Source: Fischerella sp. PCC 9605 (GTDB taxonomy: Bacteria; Cyanobacteriota; Cyanobacteriia; Cyanobacteriales; Nostocaceae). From it: a stretch of DNA of 64,000 bases. Positions 9,186 through 18,884 of the stretch are shown here, one piece after another. Where the stretch lies: positions 862,518 to 926,517 of the forward strand of contig NZ_KI912148.1 in the NCBI RefSeq assembly GCF_000517105.1, given 5' to 3'. Each line of letters opens with the position of its first letter. The stretch's first letter is position 1. A program made the position numbers and the translations under genes. Below the pieces are notes generated by a model. It saw nothing but the letters and a program-made list of their open reading frames with translations, was not told the DNA's origin and searched no databases.

Positions 9186-9344
9186 TTCAGGGTTAGTGGT
9201 TAGTAGTTAGTGGTGAGCCAGCGCGCACTTATAGGGGGTCTCCCCCATGAGCGACTGGCGTAGACGCCCCTTGTGGGCGGCTTCTCGTAGAGTACCCGGA
9301 GGGTTAGTGGTTAAATTCACGAATGACCAATGACCAATGACTAA
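9186..9344. repeat. Interspersed repeat in the gap between rebD-like and rebC-like genes
   Basis: The element at about 9213-9300 begins gagccagcgcg and contains gcgactggcgt, the same end motifs as the element inserted in the kinase gene near 40.6 kb. It is bounded by ttagtgg/gttagtag and accaatg heptamer-type repeats. No gene is present. Confidence 0.6.
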
Positions 9345-12300
9345 CTAATGAAATAAGCGTTGGGGATTGTTGGCAAAGTCTTCAAAGAATTTTATGTAGA
9401 AATCGAACATCTCATAGATGGTGCTGGGTATTGCCTCACACTCCCTAGCTCGATGGGCTAATCGCTCGAAGCGACGGGCGATCGCTTCACAGGCAACTTC
9501 TGGTGTAGAGATATACATGGGCATTGCGATCTCAAAAGTCGGGCCTGCTGTTTTGCCACGCTTACCGGAAGGCATACTCATTAACAGTTCACCCAGAGGG
9601 CGCATCATGCCTGTCATCACGTCAATAGCAGCGTTCATGATTTTCGAGCGCCGGAGGCTAGCAGTAGGCGTCAACCCAAAGTGTTGCACCATCAGTTGCA
9701 TCATGATGAAGTAACACTCGTCGAAAATTTGCATGACAGCACGAGTTTCAGGGATAGTAACGACGTTGGTGTTACCATCTCGATAATGGAGTGTGGGATT
9801 ACGCAATGCTGGGTAGGCTGGATTCCACGGCACCAGACGACCTGTGGAGGTGTCAGTAATATGCTGTTGGGCTAGCGCCTCAGCCATGCGTCGATATTGC
9901 TGGAAGTGGGATTGCTCAAACTTGGGTGAGTTCGGGTTGCATCCCTCCCCCTGTTCAACGATAAAGTTGATCGCAAACAGGGCGCTTTCCACGTCATCAA
10001 CTTGCAATTGATAGTCTGGGTGAACTTTGTTAAAGTCTTCACGCAAGAACAGGTGATGTTCACCGCCGACACGACCCTTCTTCACAACGAATAGATCGGG
10101 GATATTCTTGATCGCTTCCCGAATTTGCCGATATAACTCACTTAAAGAGCCATAGCCGTGTAAACGGTCTGCTGTTGGATCGTTGTGTTCGCGCTCGTTG
10201 GCGAGGTCTTGCTCTAGGAAATCAGGCCATTCAAACCGCATGAACCGCTGTACAGTTGTGGCGCTGAAGGGTTCGAGGGCAAAGTCTACCTCGATGGGGA
10301 AGCGGCGATTAATCTCGCTAAAGTTGGGTACTGCCGGATAGAAAGGCTCGCCTATAGCCATGAGGATGTTGTTAACCATCAAAAAGTGGATCATTTCCTC
10401 ATGGGAAACTTCTAGTAACACCCCACGCATACCGAAGTCGCGCACCTCTTTGCCATTACCACAAGCTAGGTGCAGCTGTTCTTGCGTCCACAAACCGTGA
10501 CGAACGTATTCTTCACCAGTGACGTAGTTGGGAATAGAGTAAGCCGCGTAGATGTATTGCAGCATGACTGCTACTTCCAGTTCTGCCGCATGGCGCAGGG
10601 CGGTGACTAATTCATCGCGAGTTTGGATGTTGCGTTGAGTACGCTTTGGCACTGGTTCAGAAGTTGGGACATAGCCCACTTGCTGCTGGTTGTGCAGGAA
10701 CTTACGCAACAGCATTGCTTTTGGTAGTGATAAATCTCGTGTTGGCGGCATGTAATAAGTCTTGTTGCGATTGCAGGGATCGCACATCTGCCACATCAGC
10801 CGGGCGTAAGTCTCTACCTTGCAGCGATCGGCCAGGCTGAAAACTTCTGCTTTCATGAAGGAGAAGCATAGCTCGTAGTAAGCTAAGACGTGCTCATAAA
10901 TCAAGTTGAAGTCTACTGCTTCATCCTCAATTTCCCCCAAGTGCCAGTCGTCGGTCAAAACCCGCACGGCAAAGGAGCCAGCACCAGACCAGAAGCCAAG
11001 CAAATTATCGTTATCGTAGGCAATTATTGCCTGATCCGGGTGGTTTGGGTCGCTGGGCAGTTCATCAGGTTGAGCCGACAGCAGCACCCGCGTGGTTCCT
11101 GGTTGGACGCCGTGCAAAGTTACCCACCCACGCCCCTCGGAGTTGGTCGAAACTACACATGTAGGAGCAAAGTCGTTAATTTCCTCTCGCTTGCCTGGCT
11201 TGAAATGTACGATGTTCAGTTCAGTACTGAGAGGAAAGTGGAAAGTTTTACCAACGTTAGCGGGGTCTCGCTCAAATTCGTAGCATAGCTGAGGCAGTCC
11301 TTTGGGATTGTAGAACTGTCGCAGGTAGACGGTTTCGACTGGCGCAGGACGCCCTCGGACAAATGAGCGTATTTCTATTTCTTCTATGTAATCTTTACTA
11401 CGCTTCCAATCAGGAAATTCCAAAAACAGACAGGCGTCATCTACCTGGAGGTTGATTTCTTTTTCCTGAACCAGAATTTGCCCTTGTCCATCTACAATGC
11501 ACAGACCCTGCTGTTCAATTTCATCACACAAATTTTCAAAGGGTTCTGCCAGTGGTACGTCTACAACTCCGCTGGTAAGTAGATGTGCTTCCCGTTGGTA
11601 AGCTTCTTTAGGAATTCGTGCCACTAGCCGTTGGCTTGCAAGTGTACGCAATTCCAACTCACCAAGGTCTAGTTTGGCAGCGATCGCGTGAGTTGGGCCC
11701 GGGCCTGGTTCTGTAGCCCGCCCCACACATGGCACAGCCGTGACCATATTTAAGCTGGCACCATGAGGAGTAACCTGGACGGTAAGATTGGATAGCGTCT
11801 TGGGTGTGGGCTGTTCTGTGTCGCAAGGCACACGACCGGGAATCAGCAACCGACCATCGGGATAGGTACTCATCTCGCCCTCACACCACAAACCGATGGT
11901 TCCGTGCAGTTCCCAAAAAGTTGGTGAGTCGGGTTGCATCGGCGTTGACATATTGCTCAAGCTGAACTGCACAACCAGTCCCAACACATCATCGCGGTTC
12001 ATTGCCTCGTGTAACAAGGATACCGTTGGTGAGAGTGCTATCTCCTCACCCCACAATAAATCCTCAGCGGCTTTGGAGACGCTAAACTGATGTACAGCCG
12101 CACGTTGAAACTCACTGTTAAGGCAGTGTGCAGGCAATTCGCGAATATGGTTAAAATCCTGCCAGCGGGCAGGCTGCATACCTTCTACAGGAGCCGAGAG
12201 CATATTTGGGACTTCATGGGAGTTGCCTTGGCGTCCGAAGGTCAACTGTCCCACCATAATTGTGCTTGTCCAGTTGGATGCAGGATCGCAGTCGAAGATA

Positions 12301-12698
12301 CGGGCACGATTGAAGGTAGTTCCCAGGTATTCGTTGTAGTGACCCCACATATCGACGCTGCGTCCCACTACTGGGTCATTTTGGTCAACCTCTCCAAATT
12401 CACGTTGAGCGCTGATAATTTTTGCGTCGATCGCAAAGTGACCATTGCCCCCAAAATCCCATCCCATCGCCATGCTAAAAGGGCCATTATCATCCCATTG
12501 CCCTTGGGCGTTAAACCGAGGCCCTAAACGATAGAGATATTCGTGGAACTCAGACAAAGAACGGCGGCGATCAAAGCGATCGCCGTTCATGTATACAGTA
12601 TTTGTACTGAGATCCACTACTCCATTTTTGTGTCCTGTGGGTGCGTGGATGCGGGCAAAACCCTGGAAATGTAGGCGGGGAAAATCCAAAATGCTCAT
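9345..12698 (-). CDS. Chromopyrrolic acid synthase-like protein (RebD/StaD/VioB family)
   Basis: 1117 residues, matching the size of StaD and RebD (about 1,000-1,100) and VioB (about 1,000). These enzymes couple two indole-pyruvate imines, giving chromopyrrolic acid (RebD/StaD) or the violacein precursor (VioB). The N-terminus MSILDFPRLHFQGFARIHAP and the following VDLSTNTV stretch are typical. Residues about 695-790 form a ferritin-like helical region with ELEVAVMLQYIYAAY and a SHEEMIHF motif (E..H) suited to binding iron. A long C-terminal helical domain follows. It is flanked by the oxidase that makes its substrate and by the ring-closing enzymes, which favours the RebD role over VioB. No violacein VioC/D/E partner is seen. 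Confidence 0.93.
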   Translation of the reverse strand: MSILDFPRLHFQGFARIHAPTGHKNGVVDLSTNTVYMNGDRFDRRRSLSEFHEYLYRLGPRFNAQGQWDDNGPFSMAMGWDFGGNGHFAIDAKIISAQREFGEVDQNDPVVGRSVDMWGHYNEYLGTTFNRARIFDCDPASNWTSTIMVGQLTFGRQGNSHEVPNMLSAPVEGMQPARWQDFNHIRELPAHCLNSEFQRAAVHQFSVSKAAEDLLWGEEIALSPTVSLLHEAMNRDDVLGLVVQFSLSNMSTPMQPDSPTFWELHGTIGLWCEGEMSTYPDGRLLIPGRVPCDTEQPTPKTLSNLTVQVTPHGASLNMVTAVPCVGRATEPGPGPTHAIAAKLDLGELELRTLASQRLVARIPKEAYQREAHLLTSGVVDVPLAEPFENLCDEIEQQGLCIVDGQGQILVQEKEINLQVDDACLFLEFPDWKRSKDYIEEIEIRSFVRGRPAPVETVYLRQFYNPKGLPQLCYEFERDPANVGKTFHFPLSTELNIVHFKPGKREEINDFAPTCVVSTNSEGRGWVTLHGVQPGTTRVLLSAQPDELPSDPNHPDQAIIAYDNDNLLGFWSGAGSFAVRVLTDDWHLGEIEDEAVDFNLIYEHVLAYYELCFSFMKAEVFSLADRCKVETYARLMWQMCDPCNRNKTYYMPPTRDLSLPKAMLLRKFLHNQQQVGYVPTSEPVPKRTQRNIQTRDELVTALRHAAELEVAVMLQYIYAAYSIPNYVTGEEYVRHGLWTQEQLHLACGNGKEVRDFGMRGVLLEVSHEEMIHFLMVNNILMAIGEPFYPAVPNFSEINRRFPIEVDFALEPFSATTVQRFMRFEWPDFLEQDLANEREHNDPTADRLHGYGSLSELYRQIREAIKNIPDLFVVKKGRVGGEHHLFLREDFNKVHPDYQLQVDDVESALFAINFIVEQGEGCNPNSPKFEQSHFQQYRRMAEALAQQHITDTSTGRLVPWNPAYPALRNPTLHYRDGNTNVVTIPETRAVMQIFDECYFIMMQLMVQHFGLTPTASLRRSKIMNAAIDVMTGMMRPLGELLMSMPSGKRGKTAGPTFEIAMPMYISTPEVACEAIARRFERLAHRARECEAIPSTIYEMFDFYIKFFEDFANNPQRLFH

Positions 12699-12824
12699 AG
12701 CTGTCCTATGAAAATACTTGGTATCTATGTGCCTTTGTGGTTTAAAAAATCTTGAACCACCAAGACACTAAGACACAAAGAGAAGATTTTCATCTCTGCT
12801 GGTGTAAGCAGTTCATGATGATAT
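12699..12824. repeat. Intergenic repeat, second copy of the 25-base element
   Basis: Positions 12758-12782 repeat 6737-6761 base for base. The gap separates the oxidase gene from the synthase gene in the same transcription direction; no terminator-like T-run follows on the minus strand. Confidence 0.6.
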
Positions 12825-14423
12825 TTAAAAAAGGGAATTGATTAATTCTTGTGAGGATTTCACGCTTACCTCTGTATTTTGGTCATTATTTATACGCAAA
12901 AATGTAGGAGTATTGACTTTCCCGACGGTCACCAAGGGGATGGAAGTCGTAGATTCTGTAATAGGTTTGTGGACGGCAATGTCGTATACTGCCTCTAGTG
13001 AGGATTCAATCGCACCCTGAAGCCAAGCAGGAAATCTGGAACAGTGTTCGCCGGCGAAGAAGAGTGTCTTCTGGGGTCTAGCAGCCTCCAAGTAATGGAT
13101 ATGATGGTTGGATTCGCTGGTGATGTCGCCACCCCAAGGAATAGAGCATCCGCCAGCACTCCACTTATAGTTACCCCAGGCGATCGTTGCCATGTCTAAG
13201 ACCATACCGGGTGCTTCAATCTCGGGATGAAGCTTGCTCACGGCGTTCTGAACGTAGGCATAACGTTCTAGTTCGGACATCATCCCTAAGTGGTCGGCAT
13301 CGTCACCGATAGTGTAGCTAGCTAGCAATGTGCTACCCCTAGAGGGGTTACTCTGCACCGAAGGATAGTAGATTTGGCGAATACCTTCATCGCTGAATGA
13401 GGCTCCACCTTTGATTCCATCCTTCTGCCAGAAGGGCTGGGCGCAGTGAAACAGAACCTTGGTTGCTGGACAGTAAAAAGTGTTGTGGATGGCGGCAAGT
13501 TTTTCATCGTCAAACCCGCTCAGATCCATTTGACCCACTATTGAAAAGGGAATGGTACACAATACGTAGTCACAACGACGTGTATGCAACTGCCCTTCCT
13601 CTAACCAGGATACCTTCACATGCTCCTCTTGTACATCCAGGGCTACCACTTTCTGATTGCATTCGATCGGAGCTTTGATTGCTGCAACTAGACGGTTGAT
13701 GAGTTGATCCATCCCCCCTTCCAGTTGCAATAAATCGTGGCTTGTCTCCACCAGGATATCGCTAAGGAACATATCGAGTGCCTTGCTGCACCGCGCCCTT
13801 AAACCTGGGTTTGCCTTGATAAAACTGTGGAGGTCTATGGTCTGACCATCTTCGTTGAAATATGGCTCTAAATCCAACCTCTCCAACTCGTCCATCAATT
13901 TTGAGGAGAGGTCACACTCCAGACTCTCACGCAGATTGCCAGGAGATATGGTATCTACGATTGTTTTGAGCCACGCGGCAAATAGTTTGGTCTTCTCGCT
14001 GTAGCGGGTGTCAGAGAAAATGTTTTGATAGCGTTCTTGGAATATCCGAGGCGCATCCTTCATCCGGAAGATTTTTCCTTGGATATTCATCAGAGCATTT
14101 TGCTCCTCGAATACTGTGACAAACTTGCACAGCTTGTCACTCAGTCCCAATTCGTGTATGTAGTGCAGGACATACTTATGCTCGCTGGGGATACGCATTG
14201 CCCCTAGTTCTCCGTAGGCAGAATTGAAGTCATTGCCGAAGCGATGAGTCCAGACTCTACCCCCGATGCGTGGGCTACCTTCCATAATATCCACTTGATG
14301 GCCTAGACGCTCAAGTTCATAGGCTGCTACTAGACCTGCAATGCCAGCACCCAAGATGGTCACGCGCTTGCCTTCTTGGCGATTCGCCAGCTTGCACATA
14401 TTCAGCATTCTTTCGATATTCAT
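12825..14423 (-). CDS. L-tryptophan oxidase-like flavoenzyme (RebO/StaO/VioA type)
   Basis: 532 residues from the ATG at 14423, which has GGAG about 11 bases upstream. The longest frame would start with a TTG at 14495, inside trpD. The FAD-binding fold VTILGAGIAGLVAAYELERLG lies at 21-41 (GAGIAG at 25-30). It is followed by GGRVWTHRF, then GELGAMRIP, the substrate-side motif of L-amino acid oxidases, and a C-terminal FAGEHCSRFPAWLQGAIESS flavin motif. Family members oxidise L-Trp (RebO prefers 7-chloro-Trp) to the imine used by RebD/VioB. It sits 52 bases after trpD and directly before the RebD-like gene, so Trp supply and use are one unit. It is somewhat longer than RebO (about 473). Substrate is inferred from context. 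Confidence 0.9.
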   Translation of the reverse strand: MNIERMLNMCKLANRQEGKRVTILGAGIAGLVAAYELERLGHQVDIMEGSPRIGGRVWTHRFGNDFNSAYGELGAMRIPSEHKYVLHYIHELGLSDKLCKFVTVFEEQNALMNIQGKIFRMKDAPRIFQERYQNIFSDTRYSEKTKLFAAWLKTIVDTISPGNLRESLECDLSSKLMDELERLDLEPYFNEDGQTIDLHSFIKANPGLRARCSKALDMFLSDILVETSHDLLQLEGGMDQLINRLVAAIKAPIECNQKVVALDVQEEHVKVSWLEEGQLHTRRCDYVLCTIPFSIVGQMDLSGFDDEKLAAIHNTFYCPATKVLFHCAQPFWQKDGIKGGASFSDEGIRQIYYPSVQSNPSRGSTLLASYTIGDDADHLGMMSELERYAYVQNAVSKLHPEIEAPGMVLDMATIAWGNYKWSAGGCSIPWGGDITSESNHHIHYLEAARPQKTLFFAGEHCSRFPAWLQGAIESSLEAVYDIAVHKPITESTTSIPLVTVGKVNTPTFLRINNDQNTEVSVKSSQELINSLF

Positions 14424-14475
14424 ATGGTCAAATACTCCAAACTCTCTGGCAAAACAGCGAATCACTGTCGCGTTT

Positions 14476-15576
14476 CTACTGAAGAAATTGAGCAAGTTGC
14501 TCTAATTTTTTCCAGGCAAGCCCACTGTCAAGAATTTCCCTGGCAAGAACAACAGCTTTAGCAAAAGTATCAATATAATCACTAGACTCTGGCATTGCTT
14601 CGCCAACAAAGAGTGCTAAAGCTGTATTTAAAGTCACCACATCTCGCTGAGCTTGAGTGCCTTTTCCTTGCAGAACTGCTTTGAGAATTTCCGCATTTTC
14701 TCGGACATCCCCACCTCGTAGTTCACTGGTCGGAGTCGGGTTTAAACCCAGGTCTTGCGGATCTAATTCCAGCAGGCACATTTGTTGATTTGATACGACA
14801 GCTAAGTCCGTTTTATCTGCCAAGCCTGCTTCGTCTAATTTTTCGCGTCCGTGAAGTACGATCGCCCGGCGAGTTCCCAACTGATGTAATACTTTCCCAA
14901 AAGTCTCAACAATTTTTGGATCGTTGACACCAACAACTTGTCCTGTCGGTCGTAAAGGATTGATCAGCGGGCCAAGCAAGTTAAAAATTGTTCGTACTTT
15001 CAGGGCTTTTCGCAGTGGGGCGATCGCTTTCAAGGCTGGATGCCAATCTGGTGCGAACAGAAAAGTAATGCCAACTTCATCAACGGCTTCTTGAGTTTTC
15101 TTGGTGCTGGCCTTCAAATTTAAACCCAGACCTTCCAATACATCTGCCGATCCAGTTTTCCCAGATGCCGAACGATTGCCATGCTTAGCAACTTTTACTC
15201 CAGCTGCGGCAGTCACGAAGGCAACGGCTGTGGAAATATTAAATGTCGATGCCCCATCTCCGCCAGTTCCACAAGTATCAACCAGTGGTAAGGTGCCGAC
15301 AACGCGATCGCGCAATGTTGCTTTTAATGACTGAGAGTATAGAACCTTGACCATGCCCAGCAATTCTTCAGCAGATACTCCCTTTGCCTGAATTGCTGCT
15401 AAAATCGCACCCGACATTACAGGAGGAATGGCTTCTGCCAGCCAACCGTACATTAAATCGGAAGCTTGGGAAACCGAAAGTGATTGACGATCTAGCAATT
15501 GCTGTAATAATACAGACCAATTGGGAGAGTCGCTGCTTGAGGAATTTTTTCCAACACTGATTGTTGTTGTAACCAT
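14476..15576 (-). CDS. trpD: Anthranilate phosphoribosyltransferase
   Basis: 366 residues, normal for TrpD, which transfers the phosphoribosyl group from PRPP to anthranilate in tryptophan synthesis. The glycine-rich PRPP loop [18 protein letters not shown] lies near residue 99, followed by [30 protein letters not shown] and the [11 protein letters not shown] stretch are present. The start is ATG at 15576. It is the last trp gene of the unit and runs into the oxidase gene. A cyanobacterium normally has a separate housekeeping trpD, so this is likely a second, pathway-dedicated copy, as in scytonemin clusters; that cannot be tested from this window. Confidence 0.95.
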   Translation of the reverse strand: MVTTTISVGKNSSSSDSPNWSVLLQQLLDRQSLSVSQASDLMYGWLAEAIPPVMSGAILAAIQAKGVSAEELLGMVKVLYSQSLKATLRDRVVGTLPLVDTCGTGGDGASTFNISTAVAFVTAAAGVKVAKHGNRSASGKTGSADVLEGLGLNLKASTKKTQEAVDEVGITFLFAPDWHPALKAIAPLRKALKVRTIFNLLGPLINPLRPTGQVVGVNDPKIVETFGKVLHQLGTRRAIVLHGREKLDEAGLADKTDLAVVSNQQMCLLELDPQDLGLNPTPTSELRGGDVRENAEILKAVLQGKGTQAQRDVVTLNTALALFVGEAMPESSDYIDTFAKAVVLAREILDSGLAWKKLEQLAQFLQ

Positions 15577-15708
15577 AAGATTGGGGATTGGGGATCGGGG
15601 ATTGGGGATCGGGGTGGGGATTGGGGATTGGGGATCGGGGATTGGGGTGGGGATTGGTTTTCTTACCTATGCCCAATGCCCATTGCCTCTTGCCCCAGTC
15701 CCCAGTCC
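15577..15708. repeat. G-rich low-complexity repeat between trpB and trpD
   Basis: Tandem units of the form ggggattggggatcg fill about 15581-15660. A related cccagtccctaatccc stretch runs to about 15720 and overlaps the end of trpB. It belongs to the class of short repeats dispersed in the window (also at 6800-6830). Confidence 0.75.
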
Positions 15709-16962
15709 CTAATCCCTATTTCCCAGCCCCCTTGAAGCAACTGTTTGCACATCCTTGTCACCACGTCCTGAACAGTTGATGACAATTCGGGGACTATCAG
15801 TTAGTTGTGGACAAAGTGTTTCTAAATAGGCGATCGCATGTGCTGTTTCCAGTGCTGGAATAATTCCTTCTAGTTGTGAAAGACGTTGAAACGCCTCTAA
15901 GGCCTGTTGGTCTGTCACACTGTAGTATTCAGCACGCCCAATTTCCTTCAAATAGCTATGTTCGGGCCCAACTCCGGGATAATCTAGTCCAGCACTGATC
16001 GAGTGTGCCTCAACAATCTGACCATCGTCATCTTGCAGCACAAAACTCATCGCACCGTGCAAAACTCCAATTCGCCCTTTTGTCAGAGTTGCTGCATGTT
16101 TATCTGTGTCAATACCTTCACCTGCTGCTTCAACTCCAATCAGGCGCACGGAAGGTTCATTTACAAACTCATGGAACAGTCCAATCGCGTTGGAACCTCC
16201 ACCCACACAAGCCAAAAGAATATCCGGTAGTCCTCCCCATTTTTCTTGAGCTTGGGCGCGAGTTTCCTTACCAATTACTCCGTGAAAGTCTCGCACCATC
16301 ATCGGGTAGGGATGCGGCCCTGCAACCGATCCCAAGATGTAGTGAGTTGTTTCTACATTTGTCACCCAATCCCGAATTGCCTCAGAGGTCGCGTCTTTGA
16401 GGGTTCCCGTTCCTGCTTCCACTGCTCGAACCTCTGCCCCCATCAACCGCATCCGGAACACATTTAGGGCTTGCCGCTGCATGTCGTGGATGCCCATGTA
16501 AATTACGCACTGTAACCCAAAACGAGCACATACCGTAGCAGTAGCAACACCATGCTGACCTGCCCCTGTTTCCGCCACAATGCGCTGTTTACCCATGCGC
16601 TTGGCTAACAGCACTTGCGCTAGGGCGTTGTTGATTTTGTGAGCTCCCGTATGGTTTAAGTCCTCACGTTTGAGATAAATTTGCGGCCCTGTGCCATCAG
16701 TAAGAGCGTAGCGGGCAGTTAGTCGTTCTGCAAAGTAGAGGGGGGTAGGGCGTCCCACATAGTCTCGCAGCAGTGCTTGCAGCTCTTGTTGGAACTGTGG
16801 ATCGTTGCGATACTCCTTAAATGCGGTTTCCAACTCAGTCAGAGCCGACATTAAAGTTTCGGGTACGTACTTACCGCCAAATTGACCAAATCTGCCATTT
16901 GCATCGGGTTGTTGACTGAGTAGTTGATTTGCAGCTTCGATTTTTTGTGTATTTATTAACAT
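15709..16962 (-). CDS. trpB: Tryptophan synthase beta chain
   Basis: 417 residues. TrpB joins indole and serine using pyridoxal phosphate. The Schiff-base lysine is in the stretch [26 protein letters not shown], the phosphate loop [10 protein letters not shown] and [10 protein letters not shown] near the end are all present, so the enzyme should be active. The start is the ATG at 16962. The normal C-terminus after DKDVQTVA is replaced by SRGLGNRD, encoded by the G-rich repeat that also supplies the stop. It is flanked by trpA and trpD in the order E-C-A-B-D. Confidence 0.96.
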   Translation of the reverse strand: MLINTQKIEAANQLLSQQPDANGRFGQFGGKYVPETLMSALTELETAFKEYRNDPQFQQELQALLRDYVGRPTPLYFAERLTARYALTDGTGPQIYLKREDLNHTGAHKINNALAQVLLAKRMGKQRIVAETGAGQHGVATATVCARFGLQCVIYMGIHDMQRQALNVFRMRLMGAEVRAVEAGTGTLKDATSEAIRDWVTNVETTHYILGSVAGPHPYPMMVRDFHGVIGKETRAQAQEKWGGLPDILLACVGGGSNAIGLFHEFVNEPSVRLIGVEAAGEGIDTDKHAATLTKGRIGVLHGAMSFVLQDDDGQIVEAHSISAGLDYPGVGPEHSYLKEIGRAEYYSVTDQQALEAFQRLSQLEGIIPALETAHAIAYLETLCPQLTDSPRIVINCSGRGDKDVQTVASRGLGNRD

Positions 16963-17039
16963 TCAATTTACCCAAAAATACTGTTATAAAAATGGAAAAA
17001 TCCTGGTTTCCAGTTACTGGTATAAAATTTTCTGGTCTA

Positions 17040-17849
17040 TTATCCAACTTCGGCGAGAGTAATTGATGCCTTCAAATCGCGACAGAAATCTTTAATAGAT
17101 CGCAGTCCTCGATATGGTGTACTTTCTGACAAACGCTCCACAAAGGCACTACCCACGATCACAGCATCCGCACCCCAATCTCTTACCTGATGAGCATGTT
17201 CTGGGCTAGATATACCAAAACCAACACCAATGGGTTTGTCTGTGACGCTGCGGATTTCTTTAAGTACATCCCTAACGCGCGTTTGGAGATGGGAGCGCAT
17301 ACCAGTCACGCCTGTTACGCTAACCAAGTAAATAAATCCACGAGATTGACGAGCGATCGCCTCTATGCGATCTTTTGAACTTGTCGGAGTCACTAACAAA
17401 ATCACCTCAATTCCAACAGCATCGGCAAGTTCTAATAAATCACTAGCTTCATCCAAAGGTAGATCGGGTACTACTAATCCTTTGATCCCCGATGCAGCAG
17501 CTCTTTCTAAGAATGAGGTTTTGCCCAGATTCAAAATTGGGTTGTAGTAAGTAAAGAGGATAATTGGCGATCGCAAGCTACGAGTAACTGTTTGCGCCAT
17601 TTCCAAAACATTAACTAAGCGGGTTCCCTGTTTCAAGGCACGAGTTGCTGCCGCTTGAATCACTGGCCCGTCAGCCAATGGATCTGAATAGGGAACTCCC
17701 AGTTCAATCAAATCAGCACCGCTAGAATCTAGAACTCGCAGGGCTTCTGCTGTGATGTCCAAATCAGGATCGCCAGCTGTAACAAAGGGAATAAGAGCAC
17801 ACTGATTGCTTGCTCGTAAAGATTCAAAGTAATGGGAGATAGAAGTCAT
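17040..17849 (-). CDS. trpA: Tryptophan synthase alpha chain
   Basis: 269 residues from the ATG at 17849 ([11 protein letters not shown]), the usual TrpA start. The frame extends upstream through a repeat with no conserved residues. TrpA cleaves indole-glycerol phosphate to indole. The catalytic Glu is in [16 protein letters not shown] and the Asp in [19 protein letters not shown] is the phosphate-binding end. It is the partner of the downstream trpB. A heptamer repeat array separates it from trpC. Confidence 0.96.
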   Translation of the reverse strand: MTSISHYFESLRASNQCALIPFVTAGDPDLDITAEALRVLDSSGADLIELGVPYSDPLADGPVIQAAATRALKQGTRLVNVLEMAQTVTRSLRSPIILFTYYNPILNLGKTSFLERAAASGIKGLVVPDLPLDEASDLLELADAVGIEVILLVTPTSSKDRIEAIARQSRGFIYLVSVTGVTGMRSHLQTRVRDVLKEIRSVTDKPIGVGFGISSPEHAHQVRDWGADAVIVGSAFVERLSESTPYRGLRSIKDFCRDLKASITLAEVG

Positions 17850-17878
17850 TCGTATGAGCCATTGAAAGTTTACAAGTT

Positions 17879-17970
17879 GGGGAGATGGGGAGGTGGGGAG
17901 GTGGGGAGAATAACCACTAACCACTAACTACTAACCACTAACCACTAACTACTAACCACTAACTACTAAC
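17879..17970. repeat. Heptameric tandem repeat between trpC and trpA
   Basis: About eight units of ccactaa/ctactaa run from roughly 17911 to 17970, preceded by gggaggtgggga units. This is the STRR class of heptanucleotide repeats known from filamentous cyanobacteria. The array covers the trpC stop codon. Confidence 0.85.
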
Positions 17971-18864
17971 AAGTTTGAATAAATGCCTCACAGCCTCCTC
18001 TATGTCATTTTGCTTGACCAGAGATTCTCCAATCAGGACTGCTTCGGCTCCCGCCTCAGCCACAAAGGCTAGGTCACTGGACGTGTACAAACCAGACTCA
18101 CTCACGACTGTAATACCTAAACTAGTTAACCTTTCTCGACGCTCTGTCAATAAGCGTTGAGTTGTTTCTAGATCAACGGTAAAGTCTTGAAGATTGCGGT
18201 TGTTAATTCCTACCAATCGCACATTTGGTAGTGCCAGTACCCGATCGAGTTCAGCAAGAGTATGCACCTCTATTAAGGCAGTCATACCCAAATGCTGAGC
18301 AAGTTGGAGAAAATTTTGCAAAGTTTCATCAGCTAAGATAGCGGCAATCAGTAGTACCGCATCTGCTCCACTAACCCGTGCAAAATAAATTTGGTAAGGG
18401 TCAATAATAAATTCCTTGCACAACAAGGGCAGTGCTACATTCTTTCTAATGATTTGCAGATTCTCAAAACTGCCTTGAAAGAATTTCTCATCTGTCAGTA
18501 CTGATAGACAGGTAGCACCACCTCGCTCGTATGCCTGGGCAATTTTGACTGGATCAAAGTCAGCGCGGATTACTCCTTTACTAGGTGATGCTTTCTTGAC
18601 CTCAGCAATCAAGCTGGGTTTGCTAGGATTCTGGCGCAAGGCACCCAGAAAATCTCGTGGGGGAGGGGCAGTACTTATCTGATTTTGTAAATCACTAAGA
18701 GGCAGTTGCTCACCCATGAATGCAACTTCTTTTTGTTTGTGCCACACAATCTCTTCAAGAATATGGGCTGGTTGTGCGGACAGTTGGTTGTTGATTTCAA
18801 GGGTGGAGACGCTCTTACTGGCATCCATACGAGACTGGGGTGATAAATGGTGACTGGGAGGCAT
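17959..18864 (-). CDS. trpC: Indole-3-glycerol phosphate synthase
   Basis: 301 residues, typical of cyanobacterial TrpC with an N-terminal extension before [13 protein letters not shown]. The catalytic Lys is in [45 protein letters not shown] and the phosphate loop [10 protein letters not shown] complete the barrel. It closes the indole ring from CdRP. Start is ATG at 18864, 20 bases after trpE, so the two are probably co-translated. The last residues (LVSS) and the stop codon lie in the heptameric repeat. Confidence 0.95.
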   Translation of the reverse strand: MPPSHHLSPQSRMDASKSVSTLEINNQLSAQPAHILEEIVWHKQKEVAFMGEQLPLSDLQNQISTAPPPRDFLGALRQNPSKPSLIAEVKKASPSKGVIRADFDPVKIAQAYERGGATCLSVLTDEKFFQGSFENLQIIRKNVALPLLCKEFIIDPYQIYFARVSGADAVLLIAAILADETLQNFLQLAQHLGMTALIEVHTLAELDRVLALPNVRLVGINNRNLQDFTVDLETTQRLLTERRERLTSLGITVVSESGLYTSSDLAFVAEAGAEAVLIGESLVKQNDIEEAVRHLFKLVSS

Positions 18865-18884
18865 ATCTGAAAATACTCTTATGC

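Noticed and set aside
9345-14423. Violacein pathway
   Set aside because: VioA and VioB relatives fit as well at family level, but RebC- and StaP-type genes replace VioC, VioD and VioE, so the indolocarbazole route fits better.
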